DNA from: Nocardioides alpinus
Lineage (GTDB): Bacteria > Actinomycetota > Actinomycetes > Propionibacteriales > Nocardioidaceae
Assembly: GCF_900112035.1 (NCBI RefSeq)
Contig: NZ_FOKC01000012.1
Coordinates: 1 to 64,000, forward strand
Direction of reading: 5' to 3'
DNA: 64,000 nt
The notes below the pieces were generated by a model that saw nothing but the letters and a program-made list of their open reading frames with translations, was not told the origin of the DNA and ran no database searches. A program made the position numbers and the translations under genes. Shown in pieces: positions 10,867 through 19,251 of the stretch; positions within the stretch are counted from its first letter, which is position 1, and each line of letters starts with the position of its first letter.

Positions 10867-11871
10867 GTGATCGTGGACAACGCCCTCTACCACCAGGGCA
10901 AGCGGGTGGCGCTGGGCACCGGCGACGACCAGAGCCTGGGCCACGCCCGGGTGCCCTGCGACCCGGGCGACTTCCAGTGGATCGGCATCCACGAACCGAG
11001 CCCCGACGAGCTCCAGCTCATCGCGGACACCTTCGGCCTCCACCCCCTCGCGGTGGAGGACGCCGGCGACTCCCACCAGCGGCCCAAGCTCGAGCACTAC
11101 GGCGACACGCTGTTCCTCGTCCTCAAGACGCTCTGGTACGTCGACGCGGAGGACGCGGTCGAGACCGGCGAGATCAACATGTTCGTCGGCCGCGACTTCG
11201 TCGTCACCGTCCGTCACGGCCAGGGCATCGACCTCGCCGACTCCCGTCGCGACCTCGAGGAACGGGCCCAGGTGCTCGAGCACGGCCCGATGGGAGTCAT
11301 GTACGCCATCTGCGACCGCGTCGTCGACGAGTACGAGAAGGTCGGGGCGGCGCTCGAGGAGGACGTGGACGAGGTGGAGGAGTCGGTCTTCTCCCCCGCC
11401 CGCACCGACGACTCCACCCGCATCTACGTCCTCAAGCGCGAGATCGCCGAGGTGCGGCGCGCCGTGATGCCGTTGCGCGAGCCGATGCGGAAGTTCGCGC
11501 AGCACTCCGACACCGTTCCGACGATCCGCACGCCCGTGCCCATCACCGCGGAGACCGCCACCTACTTCCGCGACGTCGCCGACCACCTCCAGCGCGTCTC
11601 CGAGGTCATCGACAGCCTCGACATCCTGCTGTCGACCGCCTTCGACGGCCACCTGGCCCGGATCTCGGTGCAGCAGAACGAGGACATGCGCAAGATCTCC
11701 GCGGGTGCCGCGCTCGTCGTCGTGCCGACGCTGATCGCCGGGATCTACGGGATGAACTTCACCCACATGCCCGAGCTGGACTGGACCCTCGGCTACCCGT
11801 TCGCCCTGGCGCTCATGGTGGGGGTCTCGGCGTTCCTGCTGTGGTTCTTCAAGAAGTCCGGGTGGCTGTGA
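10867..11871 (+). CDS. corA: CorA family magnesium/cobalt transport protein
   Basis: This is a 334-residue CorA-type divalent cation channel. It has a long acidic cytoplasmic N-terminal domain rich in helices, two transmembrane helices at the C-terminus (about 280-300 and 307-327), and the signature YGMNF at the end of the first one (about 297-301). The loop after it, THMPELDW, takes the place of the usual MPE periplasmic loop. It normally acts as a homopentamer. The GTG start is leaderless. Its TGA overlaps the start of the MFS gene by 4 nt (GTGA), so the two are co-translated; a functional link is unknown. Confidence 0.9.
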   Translation: MIVDNALYHQGKRVALGTGDDQSLGHARVPCDPGDFQWIGIHEPSPDELQLIADTFGLHPLAVEDAGDSHQRPKLEHYGDTLFLVLKTLWYVDAEDAVETGEINMFVGRDFVVTVRHGQGIDLADSRRDLEERAQVLEHGPMGVMYAICDRVVDEYEKVGAALEEDVDEVEESVFSPARTDDSTRIYVLKREIAEVRRAVMPLREPMRKFAQHSDTVPTIRTPVPITAETATYFRDVADHLQRVSEVIDSLDILLSTAFDGHLARISVQQNEDMRKISAGAALVVVPTLIAGIYGMNFTHMPELDWTLGYPFALALMVGVSAFLLWFFKKSGWL

Positions 11872-13115
11872 CCCGACCGGCCCTTTCGGCTCCCTCGGCC
11901 TGGCGGGTGGTGTGGTGGTTCGGCTTCGTCAGCCTGGCCGCCGACATGGTCTACGAGGGCGCCCGCTCGGTCTACGGCCCTCTGCTCGCCGCGCTCGGCG
12001 CGTCGGCGATCGTGGTCGGTCTCGTCACCGGAGCCGGCGAGGCGGTGGCCCTGGTGCTGCGACTGGCCTTCGGTCCGCTGGCCGACCGCACCGGCCGCTA
12101 CTGGTCGCTGACGATCCTCGGCTACGGCCTCACCGCGGTGTGCGTGCCGCTGCTGGCCCTCGCCCCACGGCTCGGCACGGCCGGTCTCGGCTTCGCAGCG
12201 ACCATGATCCTGCTCGAGCGCCTCGGCAAGGCGATCCGGTCGCCGTCGAAGTCGGCGCTCCTCGCCCACGTCGCGGTCGCGGTCGGTCGCGGCCGCGGCT
12301 TCGGGGTCCACAAGGCGCTCGACCAGGTCGGCGCCTTCGCCGGACCGCTCGTCGTGGCCGGGGTGGTCGCGGTCTCCTCGCTGTGGTGGGGCATGGCGGT
12401 GCTGGCCGTGCCCGGCGCGATCGCGATGGTGCTGCTGCTGACCCTGCGGCGTCGGGTCCCGGACCCGTCGACGTACGACGTCGCACCCACCGACGACCCG
12501 GTCGGGGACGCGGGCCCGGAGCACCGTGGCTGGTGGGCCGAGGCCGTCGGTGCGGGCCTGTCAGGAGACTTCTTCCGCTACGCCGTCGCTGCGTCCCTCA
12601 CCACCGGGGCCCTGGTGACCTTCGGCATCATCGGCTACCACCTGACGGTCAAGGGGCTGCTGCCTGTCGCCGCAGTCCCGATCGTCTACGCCGCGGCGAT
12701 GGCGGTCGAGGCGGTCGCCGCACTCCTGGTCGGCTCGGTCTACGACCGGACCGGGCCGCGCGTGCTGCTCGTCGTGCCCGTCCTGGTCGCACTGGTCCCG
12801 GCGTTGGCGCTCGACTCAGCCCTCGTCGCCGTCCTCGCCGGGGTCGTCGCGTGGGGGTTCGCCCAGGGCGTCCAGGACTCGACGATCAAGGCCGTCGTCG
12901 CCGAGCTGGTGGAGGCGCCGCGGCGGGCGACGGCGTACGGCGTGTTCGCGGGCATCCAGGGGCTGCTCGCGATCGTCGGCGGCGTGGGCGCCGGCTGGCT
13001 CTACGAGCGCTCGCTGCCGGCCCTGGTCGCGGTCGTCGCGCTCACGCAGGTCGTGGCGCTGGTGCTGCTGGCCGACACGTTCAGGCGCTCAGGACTCCGG
13101 CGCCGAGCAGGATGA
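11868..13115 (+). CDS. MFS transporter
   Basis: This is a 415-residue multi-pass membrane protein of the major facilitator superfamily, with about 12 hydrophobic segments. The A-like motif GPLADRTGRYWSL is in the loop after helix 2 (about 64-76), and a related motif, GSVYDRTGPRVLL, opens the second half. A hydrophilic central loop (about 185-220) separates the two halves. The substrate cannot be told. The GTG at 11868 overlaps the corA stop; another GTG 6 nt earlier is possible. Its last 35 nt overlap the end of the convergent uppP gene, so the two mRNAs would be complementary there. Confidence 0.85.
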   Translation: MTRPALSAPSAWRVVWWFGFVSLAADMVYEGARSVYGPLLAALGASAIVVGLVTGAGEAVALVLRLAFGPLADRTGRYWSLTILGYGLTAVCVPLLALAPRLGTAGLGFAATMILLERLGKAIRSPSKSALLAHVAVAVGRGRGFGVHKALDQVGAFAGPLVVAGVVAVSSLWWGMAVLAVPGAIAMVLLLTLRRRVPDPSTYDVAPTDDPVGDAGPEHRGWWAEAVGAGLSGDFFRYAVAASLTTGALVTFGIIGYHLTVKGLLPVAAVPIVYAAAMAVEAVAALLVGSVYDRTGPRVLLVVPVLVALVPALALDSALVAVLAGVVAWGFAQGVQDSTIKAVVAELVEAPRRATAYGVFAGIQGLLAIVGGVGAGWLYERSLPALVAVVALTQVVALVLLADTFRRSGLRRRAG

Positions 13116-13905
13116 GCGTGCCGGCGCCGAGCACGATCCGGTAGATGACGAACGGCGTGTAGGAGCGGGTGCTGACGTAGCGCAGCAGCCACGCGATCGC
13201 GGCGTAGCCCACGAGGAACGACACGACCGTCGCGACGAGCGTCGGCCCCCAGCCGAAGTCGTTGTGGCCGTTCGGGATCTCCTTCAGCTCGAACAGTCCC
13301 GCGCCGACGACCGCGGGGATGGCCAGCAGGAACGCGAAGCGGGTGGCCGCCTCCCGGTCGAAGCCGAGGAAGCGCCCCATCGAGATGGTCGCGCCCGAGC
13401 GGGAGACGCCCGGGATGAGGGCGAGCGCCTGGGCGAGGCCCATCAGCACGGCATCCTTCATCGTGAGCTTGCCGAGCGTGCGGTCCGTCCGGCCGAGGCG
13501 GTCGGCGATGCCGAGCACGACGCCCATCACGATCAGGGTGGTGCCGATGATCCAGAGGTTGCGGAAGTCGCGCTCGATGAGGTCCTTCAGCAGGACGCCG
13601 AGGACCACGATCGGCAGCGAGCCGACGATGATGTACCAGCCCATCCGGGAGTCGATCGTGCCGCGGTACTCCGGCTGGAACAGCGAGCGCACCCATGCGG
13701 TGCCGATGCGCCAGATGTCCTTGCGAAAGTAGATCAGCACCGCGAGCTCGGTGCCGATCTGGATCACGGCGGTGAAGGCCGCGCCCGGGTCGCCCCACCC
13801 GAAGAGCTCGGGGAAGATCCGCAGGTGTGCGCTGCTGGAGATCGGCAGGAACTCGGTCAGTCCCTGGATGATGCCGAGGACCACGGCCTTGAGGAGATCC
13901 GTCAC
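13081..13905 (-). CDS. uppP: Undecaprenyl-diphosphate phosphatase
   Basis: UppP (BacA) dephosphorylates undecaprenyl diphosphate so that the cell wall lipid carrier can be reused. It is a 274-residue membrane protein with both catalytic signatures: GLTEFLPISSSAHL (about 15-28) and GVSRSGATISMGRFLG (about 172-187). Overproduction of the family gives bacitracin resistance. The GTG at 13905 is chosen because the protein begins TDLLKAVVLGIIQGL as in the family and TAGGCT lies 8 nt before it. It is divergent from the aldo/keto reductase and convergent with the MFS gene, with a 35-nt overlap. Confidence 0.93.
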   Translation of the reverse strand: MTDLLKAVVLGIIQGLTEFLPISSSAHLRIFPELFGWGDPGAAFTAVIQIGTELAVLIYFRKDIWRIGTAWVRSLFQPEYRGTIDSRMGWYIIVGSLPIVVLGVLLKDLIERDFRNLWIIGTTLIVMGVVLGIADRLGRTDRTLGKLTMKDAVLMGLAQALALIPGVSRSGATISMGRFLGFDREAATRFAFLLAIPAVVGAGLFELKEIPNGHNDFGWGPTLVATVVSFLVGYAAIAWLLRYVSTRSYTPFVIYRIVLGAGTLILLGAGVLSA

Positions 13906-13913
13906 AGGGCGTG

Positions 13914-13962
13914 AGCCTACGGGCGCGTCCCCGCGCTTCCGTGCAGCACCCGTGGCTACTCT
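13914..13962. promoter_or_regulatory. Divergent promoters of uppP (-) and the aldo/keto reductase (+)
   Basis: Minus-strand TAGGCT (13914-13919) lies 8 nt before the uppP GTG. Plus-strand TACTCT (13957-13962) lies 7 nt before the reductase ATG. Both units look leaderless or nearly so. Confidence 0.5.
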
Positions 13963-13969
13963 CACCTGC

Positions 13970-14917
13970 ATGCAGCAGCGTTCCCTCGGCGCCACCGGCC
14001 TGAAGGTCTCCCGGTTGGGCCTGGGCACCATGACCTGGGGCCGCGACACCGACCAGCACGAGGCCCGCGACCAGCTCATCGCCTTCGCCGAGGCCGGCGG
14101 CACCCTGGTCGACACCGCGGCCGGCTACGGCGACGGCGCGAGCGAGGAGCTGATCGGCACCCTGATCGGCGACGTCGTCGGTCGCGACGACATCGTGCTC
14201 GCCACCAAGGCCGGCATCTCCCGCCGCTCGGGCGAGCGCGTCACCAACACCTCGCGCGGCCACCTGCTCACCACGCTCGACGCCTCGCTCGCGCGGCTCG
14301 GCGTCGATCACGTCGACCTGTGGCAGGTGCACGTGTGGACCGACGAGGCGCCGGTCGAGGAGACGCTGTCCGCGCTCGACCTCGCGGTGTCGTCGGGCCG
14401 CGCGTCCTACGTCGGCATCTCCAACTACACCGGCTGGCAGACCGCGCAGGCGGCCACGTGGCAGCGCGCGGTCCCCGGACGTACGCCGCTCGCCTCCACC
14501 CAGGTCGAGTACTCCCTGCTCAACCGCCAGGTCGAGCACGAGGTGGTCCCGGCGGCAGGAGCGCTCGGGCTCGGCATCCTGCCCTGGTCGCCGCTGGGGC
14601 GCGGGGTGCTGACCGGCAAGTACCGCACCGGTACGCCGTCGGACTCGCGCGGTGCCACCGAGCACTTCGCCCGGTTCGTCGGCGCCTACCTCGACGAGCG
14701 GGGCCGCGGCATCGTGGAGGCCGTGGCGCGGGCCGCCGACGGGCTTGGCTGGTCGCCCCTCGAGGTCTCCCTCGTGTGGGTGCGCGACCGACCCGGCGTC
14801 ACCGCCCCGATCGTCGGTGCCCGGACCGCCGCCCAGCTCGACGGGGCGCTCGGCATCGAGGACATGACGCTGCCCAGCGAGATCGTCGACGCCCTCGACG
14901 ACGTGTCCGCCGACTGA
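13970..14917 (+). CDS. Aldo/keto reductase
   Basis: This is a 315-residue NADPH-dependent oxidoreductase of the aldo/keto reductase superfamily (TIM barrel). Catalytic residues appear in order: Asp and Tyr in TLVDTAAGYGDGASEE (about 45-60), Lys in VLATKAGISRRSG (near 79) and, at the usual His position, DLWQVHVWTD (near 117). The NADPH segment near the end includes TAPIVGARTAAQL (about 281-293). It is most like the YajO/Tas-type subfamily that reduces aldehydes and ketones; the substrate is unknown. The start is leaderless. A DUF5703 gene follows 42 nt later. Confidence 0.88.
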   Translation: MQQRSLGATGLKVSRLGLGTMTWGRDTDQHEARDQLIAFAEAGGTLVDTAAGYGDGASEELIGTLIGDVVGRDDIVLATKAGISRRSGERVTNTSRGHLLTTLDASLARLGVDHVDLWQVHVWTDEAPVEETLSALDLAVSSGRASYVGISNYTGWQTAQAATWQRAVPGRTPLASTQVEYSLLNRQVEHEVVPAAGALGLGILPWSPLGRGVLTGKYRTGTPSDSRGATEHFARFVGAYLDERGRGIVEAVARAADGLGWSPLEVSLVWVRDRPGVTAPIVGARTAAQLDGALGIEDMTLPSEIVDALDDVSAD

Positions 14918-14959
14918 GCCCCGCCCGATCCGACCGCCGACACCCCGTCAGGAGAGCAG

Positions 14960-15187
14960 ATGCCCAGGATCCAGCGTCGCCCACCCGGTCGCGGCATCGA
15001 GTGGGAGTTCGAGACGCTCGTGCTGCCCCCGGACTTCTCGCGCAACGTGGTGACCCGGATGCTCGTCGAGCGCGCCGAGCACGGCGGGTGGGAGCTCGAC
15101 CGGCTCCGGATCGGCCACGACGGCAAGCGCCGTGTGGTGCTGCGTCGCAAGATCATCCGGCAGCGGCTGACCCTCTTCGCGGGCTGA
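14960..15187 (+). CDS. DUF5703 family small protein
   Basis: This is a 75-residue basic protein with the conserved core WEFETLVLPPDFSRN (about 15-29) followed by ARMLVERAEHGGWELDRLR-like sequence, here TRMLVERAEHGGWELDRLR, and RRKIIRQRL at the end. This matches the DUF5703 family of small actinobacterial proteins with no known function. AGGAGAG precedes the ATG by 4 nt. It probably shares a transcript with the aldo/keto reductase. A single alpha/beta unit is suggested, and there is no membrane segment or signal peptide. Confidence 0.7.
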   Translation: MPRIQRRPPGRGIEWEFETLVLPPDFSRNVVTRMLVERAEHGGWELDRLRIGHDGKRRVVLRRKIIRQRLTLFAG

Positions 15188-15293
15188 CGCCGCCGACGGG
15201 TGCGAGATGGGGTCCTCACCCCATGTCGCCACCGCGCCGATGGTGCTCGACTCGAGGGACGGGGCCGGACGGCCCCACGAGGGAGGCACGACG

Positions 15294-15668
15294 ATGGCCG
15301 CAGGACGCAGGCACAAGCCCGAGCTGGGGATCGTGGAGCTCGCGGTCGACCCGGCCGACGTCGACCGCGACGTCTACCCGGTGAAGATCCGGCTGACCCG
15401 CGCGCTCACGTCGTACGAGGTCTCCGGACTGGCCGCGATGGAACCCGGTCTGCGCACCGAGGGTGACTGCATCGTCATCCCGGCGGCCCGGCTGGACGAC
15501 GTGGCCCGCGACCACGCGACCTGGGCCGGACGGCTGGAGCGCGTGCAGTCACGGGCCGACGAGCTCGAGGGTGCGACCTGGATCGCCGACAGCCGCCGGC
15601 TGGCCGAGCAGACCCGGCACGGCTCGCACCTGATGAGCCAGCAGGCCGACGACCGCGGCCTGCACTGA
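15294..15668 (+). CDS. Hypothetical protein
   Basis: I do not recognise this 124-residue soluble protein. It begins MAAGRRHKPELGIVELAVDP and has a beta-rich N-terminal half (DVYPVKIRLTRALTSYEVSG) and a helical second half (DDVARDHATWAGRLERVQSR). The ATG at 15294 has GGGAGG 7 nt upstream; the frame is open further up but without another good start. Codon use is like its neighbours, which supports a real gene. It lies in a gap between the DUF5703 gene and the convergent DUF427 gene, 12 nt from the latter. Confidence 0.6.
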   Translation: MAAGRRHKPELGIVELAVDPADVDRDVYPVKIRLTRALTSYEVSGLAAMEPGLRTEGDCIVIPAARLDDVARDHATWAGRLERVQSRADELEGATWIADSRRLAEQTRHGSHLMSQQADDRGLH

Positions 15669-15680
15669 CGGCCCCGTGGG

Positions 15681-16145
15681 TCACCAGCCGGAGGTGCCGG
15701 GCCCGCCCTTGAACGGTCCGGTGACCCGCGAGGTGATCCAGCCGCCGTAGAAGTGCCCGGGCTGGGGCTCGACGACCTCGCCGTCGACGGTGCAGCGGTC
15801 GACGCGCCCGGGATAGAGCGCAACGTGGTCGAGCAGGACCTCGAAGCCCTTCGTGGGCGTGGGATAGGTCCACGCGATCGCGGGTAGCACCTCGTCCCCG
15901 ACCACGACGTCGAAGTAGTCCGCCTGCCCCTTCCACTCGCACCACGAGGCCCCCTGGCCGGGCCGGAGGACGCCCTCGGCGAAGGCACTGCGCGGCAGGT
16001 AGTAGGTGGGCGGGTGGCTCGTCTCGAGCAGGCGCAGGGTCGCGGTCGTGTCGGCCAGCACGACGCCCGCGTGGGTCACCACGACGCGCTCGCTGCTCGG
16101 CTCGACCCGCGGCGGACGGGGGTAGTCCCACACGGATTCGGTCAT
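15681..16145 (-). CDS. DUF427 domain-containing protein
   Basis: This is a 154-residue protein of the DUF427 family, a small beta-barrel fold of unknown activity common in actinobacteria. Family landmarks are VWDYPRPPRVEPS at the start, the strand VVVTHAGVVLADTTATLRLLE-type region (about 21-40), ETSHPPTYYLPRSAF (about 41-55), and SWCEWKGQADYFDV (about 67-80) with the typical CEWKG. The last part, GHFYGGWITSRVTGPFKG, is also typical. TAGATT lies 6 nt before the ATG, so it is probably leaderless. The neighbouring YjbR gene is on the same strand 23 nt upstream. Confidence 0.85.
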   Translation of the reverse strand: MTESVWDYPRPPRVEPSSERVVVTHAGVVLADTTATLRLLETSHPPTYYLPRSAFAEGVLRPGQGASWCEWKGQADYFDVVVGDEVLPAIAWTYPTPTKGFEVLLDHVALYPGRVDRCTVDGEVVEPQPGHFYGGWITSRVTGPFKGGPGTSGW

Positions 16146-16151
16146 GCAGCC

Positions 16152-16157
16152 AATCTA
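16152..16157 (-). promoter_or_regulatory. Predicted leaderless promoter of the DUF427 gene
   Basis: TAGATT on the minus strand, 6 nt before the ATG at 16145, within the short gap after the YjbR gene. Confidence 0.5.
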
Positions 16158-16168
16158 CGGACGGGGTC

Positions 16169-16579
16169 CTACCGCACCTGTCGCTCCTCGAGCCACACCC
16201 GACCGCGCCGGGCTGACGCCTGGGCGAGCCACGCCTCCTCGACGATCTCGACCAGCTCGTCGCGGTCGATCTCGCCCGCACGCGAGGCGCGGACCAGGAC
16301 CGAAGGATGCCCGTCGAAGTGCGGGGTGGTGAAGAAGGGCAGGCGATCGTCCTGGAGCAGCGCCAGCTTGTCACCCTCGGAGGCCACCCAGATCACGATG
16401 ACGTCCTCCCACCGCTCCCCGGTGTCGGGATCGACGGCATTGGGCCGGGGGGTGCGGAAGAACACGAACGACTTGCCCCCGACCTGGTAGACGGGGTTGC
16501 TCTCGGGCCGGAACACGGTCACGTGCGGCATCGCTCGCGCGGTGGCGTGGATGTCGTCGACCGTGGCCCTCGTGTTCAC
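16169..16579 (-). CDS. MmcQ/YjbR family DNA-binding-like protein
   Basis: This is a 136-residue YjbR-fold protein. The family has a CyaY-like alpha/beta structure and is often labelled DNA-binding, without firm proof. Typical stretches are ALPHVT-like sequence ([20 protein letters not shown]), [20 protein letters not shown] (about 36-55) and [18 protein letters not shown] (about 79-96), ending in [12 protein letters not shown]. Its GTG overlaps the rpe stop by 4 nt, so it is translated with rpe. A paralogue at 21770-22183 shares the AVDPDTGE and PFFT..HF.G....VLVR blocks and is likewise coupled to a housekeeping gene (rsmB). Confidence 0.8.
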   Translation of the reverse strand: MNTRATVDDIHATARAMPHVTVFRPESNPVYQVGGKSFVFFRTPRPNAVDPDTGERWEDVIVIWVASEGDKLALLQDDRLPFFTTPHFDGHPSVLVRASRAGEIDRDELVEIVEEAWLAQASARRGRVWLEERQVR

Positions 16580-17238
16580 GGCGAAGCGGCCTCGGCCTTC
16601 GCCTTCAGCTCACGCACCATGGCGTCCGGGTCGTCGGCGGAGAAGACCGCGGACCCGGCGACGAAGACGTCGGCACCTGCCTCGGCACACCGCTCGATGG
16701 TCTCCAGCGAGACGCCACCGTCGACCTGCAGCCACGTCTCGACGCCGTGCTTGCGCATCAGCTCGCGCGCGGTGCGGATCTTGGGCAGGCAGAGGTCCAG
16801 GAACTTCTGTCCGCCGAAACCCGGCTCGACGGTCATGATCAGGACCATGTCGAGCTCGGGCAGGAGGGCCTCGTAGGGCTCGATCGGAGTGGCCGGCTTG
16901 AGCGCCATCGACGCACGCGCACCCTGGGCGCGGATCTCCCGCGCGAGGCGTACGGGGGCCGCGGCGGCCTCGGCGTGGAAGGTCACCGAGCCGCACCCGG
17001 CCTCGGCGTAGGCCGGCGCCCACCGGTCGGCGTCCTCGATCATCAGGTGCACGTCGATCGGCTGCGAGGCGTGCCTGCTCAGCGCCTCGACCACCGGCAG
17101 GCCGAGGGTGAGGTTGGGGACGAAGTGGTTGTCCATCACGTCCACGTGCACCCAGTCGGCGCTGGGGATCCGGGCGACCTCGTCGGCGAGGCGCGACAGG
17201 TCGGCGTTGAGGATGCTCGGAGTGATCTGGATGCCCAC
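16576..17238 (-). CDS. rpe: Ribulose-phosphate 3-epimerase
   Basis: Rpe interconverts ribulose 5-phosphate and xylulose 5-phosphate in the pentose phosphate pathway. It is a 220-residue TIM barrel with the normal length and metal and catalytic residues: [13 protein letters not shown] at 5-17, [13 protein letters not shown] (about 30-42), IDVHLMIED (about 61-69), [11 protein letters not shown] (about 136-146) and [12 protein letters not shown] (about 169-180). TAGGAT lies 6 nt before the GTG, so it is probably leaderless. In M. tuberculosis rpe follows fmu (rsmB) directly; here a lipid kinase, a LigD polymerase and a secreted protein lie between. Confidence 0.96.
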   Translation of the reverse strand: MGIQITPSILNADLSRLADEVARIPSADWVHVDVMDNHFVPNLTLGLPVVEALSRHASQPIDVHLMIEDADRWAPAYAEAGCGSVTFHAEAAAAPVRLAREIRAQGARASMALKPATPIEPYEALLPELDMVLIMTVEPGFGGQKFLDLCLPKIRTARELMRKHGVETWLQVDGGVSLETIERCAEAGADVFVAGSAVFSADDPDAMVRELKAKAEAASP

Positions 17239-17244
17239 GCCACG

Positions 17245-17250
17245 ATCCTA
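17245..17250 (-). promoter_or_regulatory. Predicted leaderless promoter of rpe-yjbR
   Basis: TAGGAT on the minus strand, 6 nt before the rpe GTG at 17238, placed in the 9-nt gap after the lipid kinase gene. Confidence 0.5.
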
Positions 17251-18195
17251 GGGACTCGGGGCAGGATCCATCCGCGCGGCACGGCTGTGGACGGGTACGA
17301 CGACGTGCAGGGCGTTGCGGTCGACCTCGAACGTCGCCGGGGTGGTGGCGGCCACCTCACCGTCGAGGTTGATCTCGAGGGGCTCGTCGGTGACCAGCTG
17401 CAGCCGCCGGGCGGTCACGTGGTGGACGCGCTCGTGCTCGACCAGGTGACCGGAGCGCAGCAGCCGGGCGACGGACAGGTGGTCGCGGAGCCGGCCATGC
17501 TCCGCGGCGTACACGTCGAGGAGGTGGTCGTCGATGGAGGCGTTCGGCGACACCGTCAGGCCGCCGCCGTAGTGGCGGCCGTTGCCGACGGCGACCTGCA
17601 TCAGGTCGCGCAGCTCCAGGACAGTGCCGTCCTCGAGCTCGAGGCGAGCGGCGAACGGGCGGTGCCCGCGGTAGGCGGCGAGGGTCGCTGCGGGATAGGC
17701 GAAGCGGCCCAGCCGGCGCTTGAGGCCCGGCGTCAGGCGCCTCGTGACCGCGACCGACAGACCGAGGGACGCGACGTTGAGGTAGGCACGTCCGTCGACG
17801 CGGCCCAGGTCGACGTCGACGACCGTGCCGGAGAGGAGGGTGTCCACCGCGGCCGTCAGGTCACTCGGGATCTCCAGGGTGCGGGCGAAGTCGTTGGCCG
17901 TGCCCAGCGGCAGGACACCGAGGGCCGTGCCGGTGTGGGCGACGAGGCCGGCGGCGCACCCGATGGTGCCGTCTCCCCCGCCGACGACCAGCAGGTCGGG
18001 CTCCTCGTCCATCGCGGCACCCAGCGCGTCGAGCAGTCCCAGACCGCCGTGGGCCGGGTGGACGGTGACCTGCTCGGAGGTCCTCCGCAACGCGGCCTCC
18101 ACGAGCGGCAGCGCCCGGGCTCCGGTGCGCGAGGCGGTGTTGACGACGACGGCGACGCGGTCGAGACGGGGCTGGGTGTGCAGGCCTTCGGACAT
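17248..18195 (-). CDS. Diacylglycerol kinase catalytic domain (YegS/DgkB-like) lipid kinase
   Basis: This is a 315-residue lipid kinase of the DAGK catalytic family. GGGDGT (72-77) binds ATP, and LGVLPLGTANDFARTL (about 92-107) contains the family's GTxNDxAR motif. NASIDDHLLDVYAAEHG in the C-terminal beta domain is also typical. Substrates in the family include diacylglycerol, ceramide and phosphatidylglycerol; which one applies here cannot be told. The N-terminus AVVVNTASRTG resembles the usual NP.SG loop but with N-T-A-S. TAGCGT lies 6 nt before the ATG, so it is likely leaderless. Confidence 0.87.
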   Translation of the reverse strand: MSEGLHTQPRLDRVAVVVNTASRTGARALPLVEAALRRTSEQVTVHPAHGGLGLLDALGAAMDEEPDLLVVGGGDGTIGCAAGLVAHTGTALGVLPLGTANDFARTLEIPSDLTAAVDTLLSGTVVDVDLGRVDGRAYLNVASLGLSVAVTRRLTPGLKRRLGRFAYPAATLAAYRGHRPFAARLELEDGTVLELRDLMQVAVGNGRHYGGGLTVSPNASIDDHLLDVYAAEHGRLRDHLSVARLLRSGHLVEHERVHHVTARRLQLVTDEPLEINLDGEVAATTPATFEVDRNALHVVVPVHSRAARMDPAPSP

Positions 18196-18201
18196 GGCGC
18201 C

Positions 18202-18207
18202 ACGCTA
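18202..18207 (-). promoter_or_regulatory. Predicted leaderless promoter of the lipid kinase
   Basis: TAGCGT on the minus strand, 6 nt before the ATG at 18195. Confidence 0.5.
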
Positions 18208-18257
18208 GGAGGCGCAGGTGAGAGGACGGTGAGGATGGCCTGTGCGCGGGCTGTGCG

Positions 18258-19229
18258 TCAGTCCTCGTCGGGCTCCGGCGGGGTGGCGGCACCCTCCGCC
18301 TCGTCCCGCGCCGCCCACTCGAGCAGCGGCGCGATGTCGAAGGGATGGCCGTCGATGTCGGCGTGCAGGTCGCCGATCTCGGCGAAACGCTCCGGCATCG
18401 TGAAGATCGTGAAGTCGTCGGGCGTGCAGTCGTCGACCTCGTCCCACCGGATCGGCGCCGACACACGAGCCTCGGGCACCCCGCGCACCGAGTAGGCGGC
18501 CGCGATCGTGTGGTCGCGCGCGTTCTGGTTGTAGTCGACGAACAGCTGCGCGGGGTCGCGGTCCTTGCGCCACCACGCCGTGGTCACCTCTCCCCCGGCC
18601 CGGCGCTCGACCTCGCGGGCGAACGCGAGCGCCCCGCGGCGTACGTCCTGGAACCCGTGGTCGGGCGGGATCCGCACGTAGATGTGCATCCCGGAGCCCC
18701 CGCTCGTCTTCGGGAAACCCACCGCCCCGAGCTCGTCGAGCACGTCATGGGCCACGTGCGCGACCCGTTGCACCGTGGCCCAGTCGCAGTCAGGCCCCGG
18801 GTCGAGGTCGATGCGCCACTCGTCGGGCTTCTCGGTGTCGGCGCGACGGCTGTTCCACGGGTGGAACTCGACCGTCGACATCTGCACCGCCCAGATGACG
18901 CTGGCGAGCTCGGTCACGCACAGCTCGTCGGCGGTGCGCTTCCAGCGCGGGAAGAACAGCTGCACGGTCTCGACCCAGTCCGGGGCACCGGCGGGGAGGC
19001 GCTTCTGGTGCACCTTGTCGCCGGCCAGGCCCTTGGGGAACCGGTGGAGCATGCACGGGCGTTCGAAGAGTGCGTTGACGACGCCGTCCCCCACCGCCAG
19101 GTAGTAGTCGACGAGGTCCAGCTTCGTCGCACCCGGCCGACCGTCGCGAGCAGGGAAGTACTCGCGATCGGGGTTGGTCACCTTGACGACGCGGTCGTCG
19201 ACCTCGATCTCCACGAACGGCGACGGCAT
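18258..19229 (-). CDS. Stand-alone LigD-type polymerase (primase-polymerase) domain protein
   Basis: This is a 323-residue archaeo-eukaryotic primase-like polymerase, the PolDom of bacterial NHEJ protein LigD, without ligase or nuclease domains. Catalytic acidic residues are in WRIDLDPGPDCDW (DLD about 141-143), followed by FPKTSGGSGMHIYVRI (about 173-188) with the SGxGxH motif. The LFVDYNQNARDHTIAAAYS region and the proline-containing SAPIRWDEVDD near the end are typical of PolDom. Such proteins add ribonucleotides at breaks and pair with Ku; no ku gene is visible here. The start is likely leaderless (TAGGGT 6 nt upstream), although the same stretch also includes GAGGA. Confidence 0.9.
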   Translation of the reverse strand: MPSPFVEIEVDDRVVKVTNPDREYFPARDGRPGATKLDLVDYYLAVGDGVVNALFERPCMLHRFPKGLAGDKVHQKRLPAGAPDWVETVQLFFPRWKRTADELCVTELASVIWAVQMSTVEFHPWNSRRADTEKPDEWRIDLDPGPDCDWATVQRVAHVAHDVLDELGAVGFPKTSGGSGMHIYVRIPPDHGFQDVRRGALAFAREVERRAGGEVTTAWWRKDRDPAQLFVDYNQNARDHTIAAAYSVRGVPEARVSAPIRWDEVDDCTPDDFTIFTMPERFAEIGDLHADIDGHPFDIAPLLEWAARDEAEGAATPPEPDED

Positions 19230-19235
19230 TCCTCG

Positions 19236-19241
19236 ACCCTA
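19236..19241 (-). promoter_or_regulatory. Predicted leaderless promoter of the LigD polymerase gene
   Basis: TAGGGT on the minus strand, 6 nt before the ATG at 19229. Confidence 0.5.
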
Positions 19242-19251
19242 GCGGCGGGTC

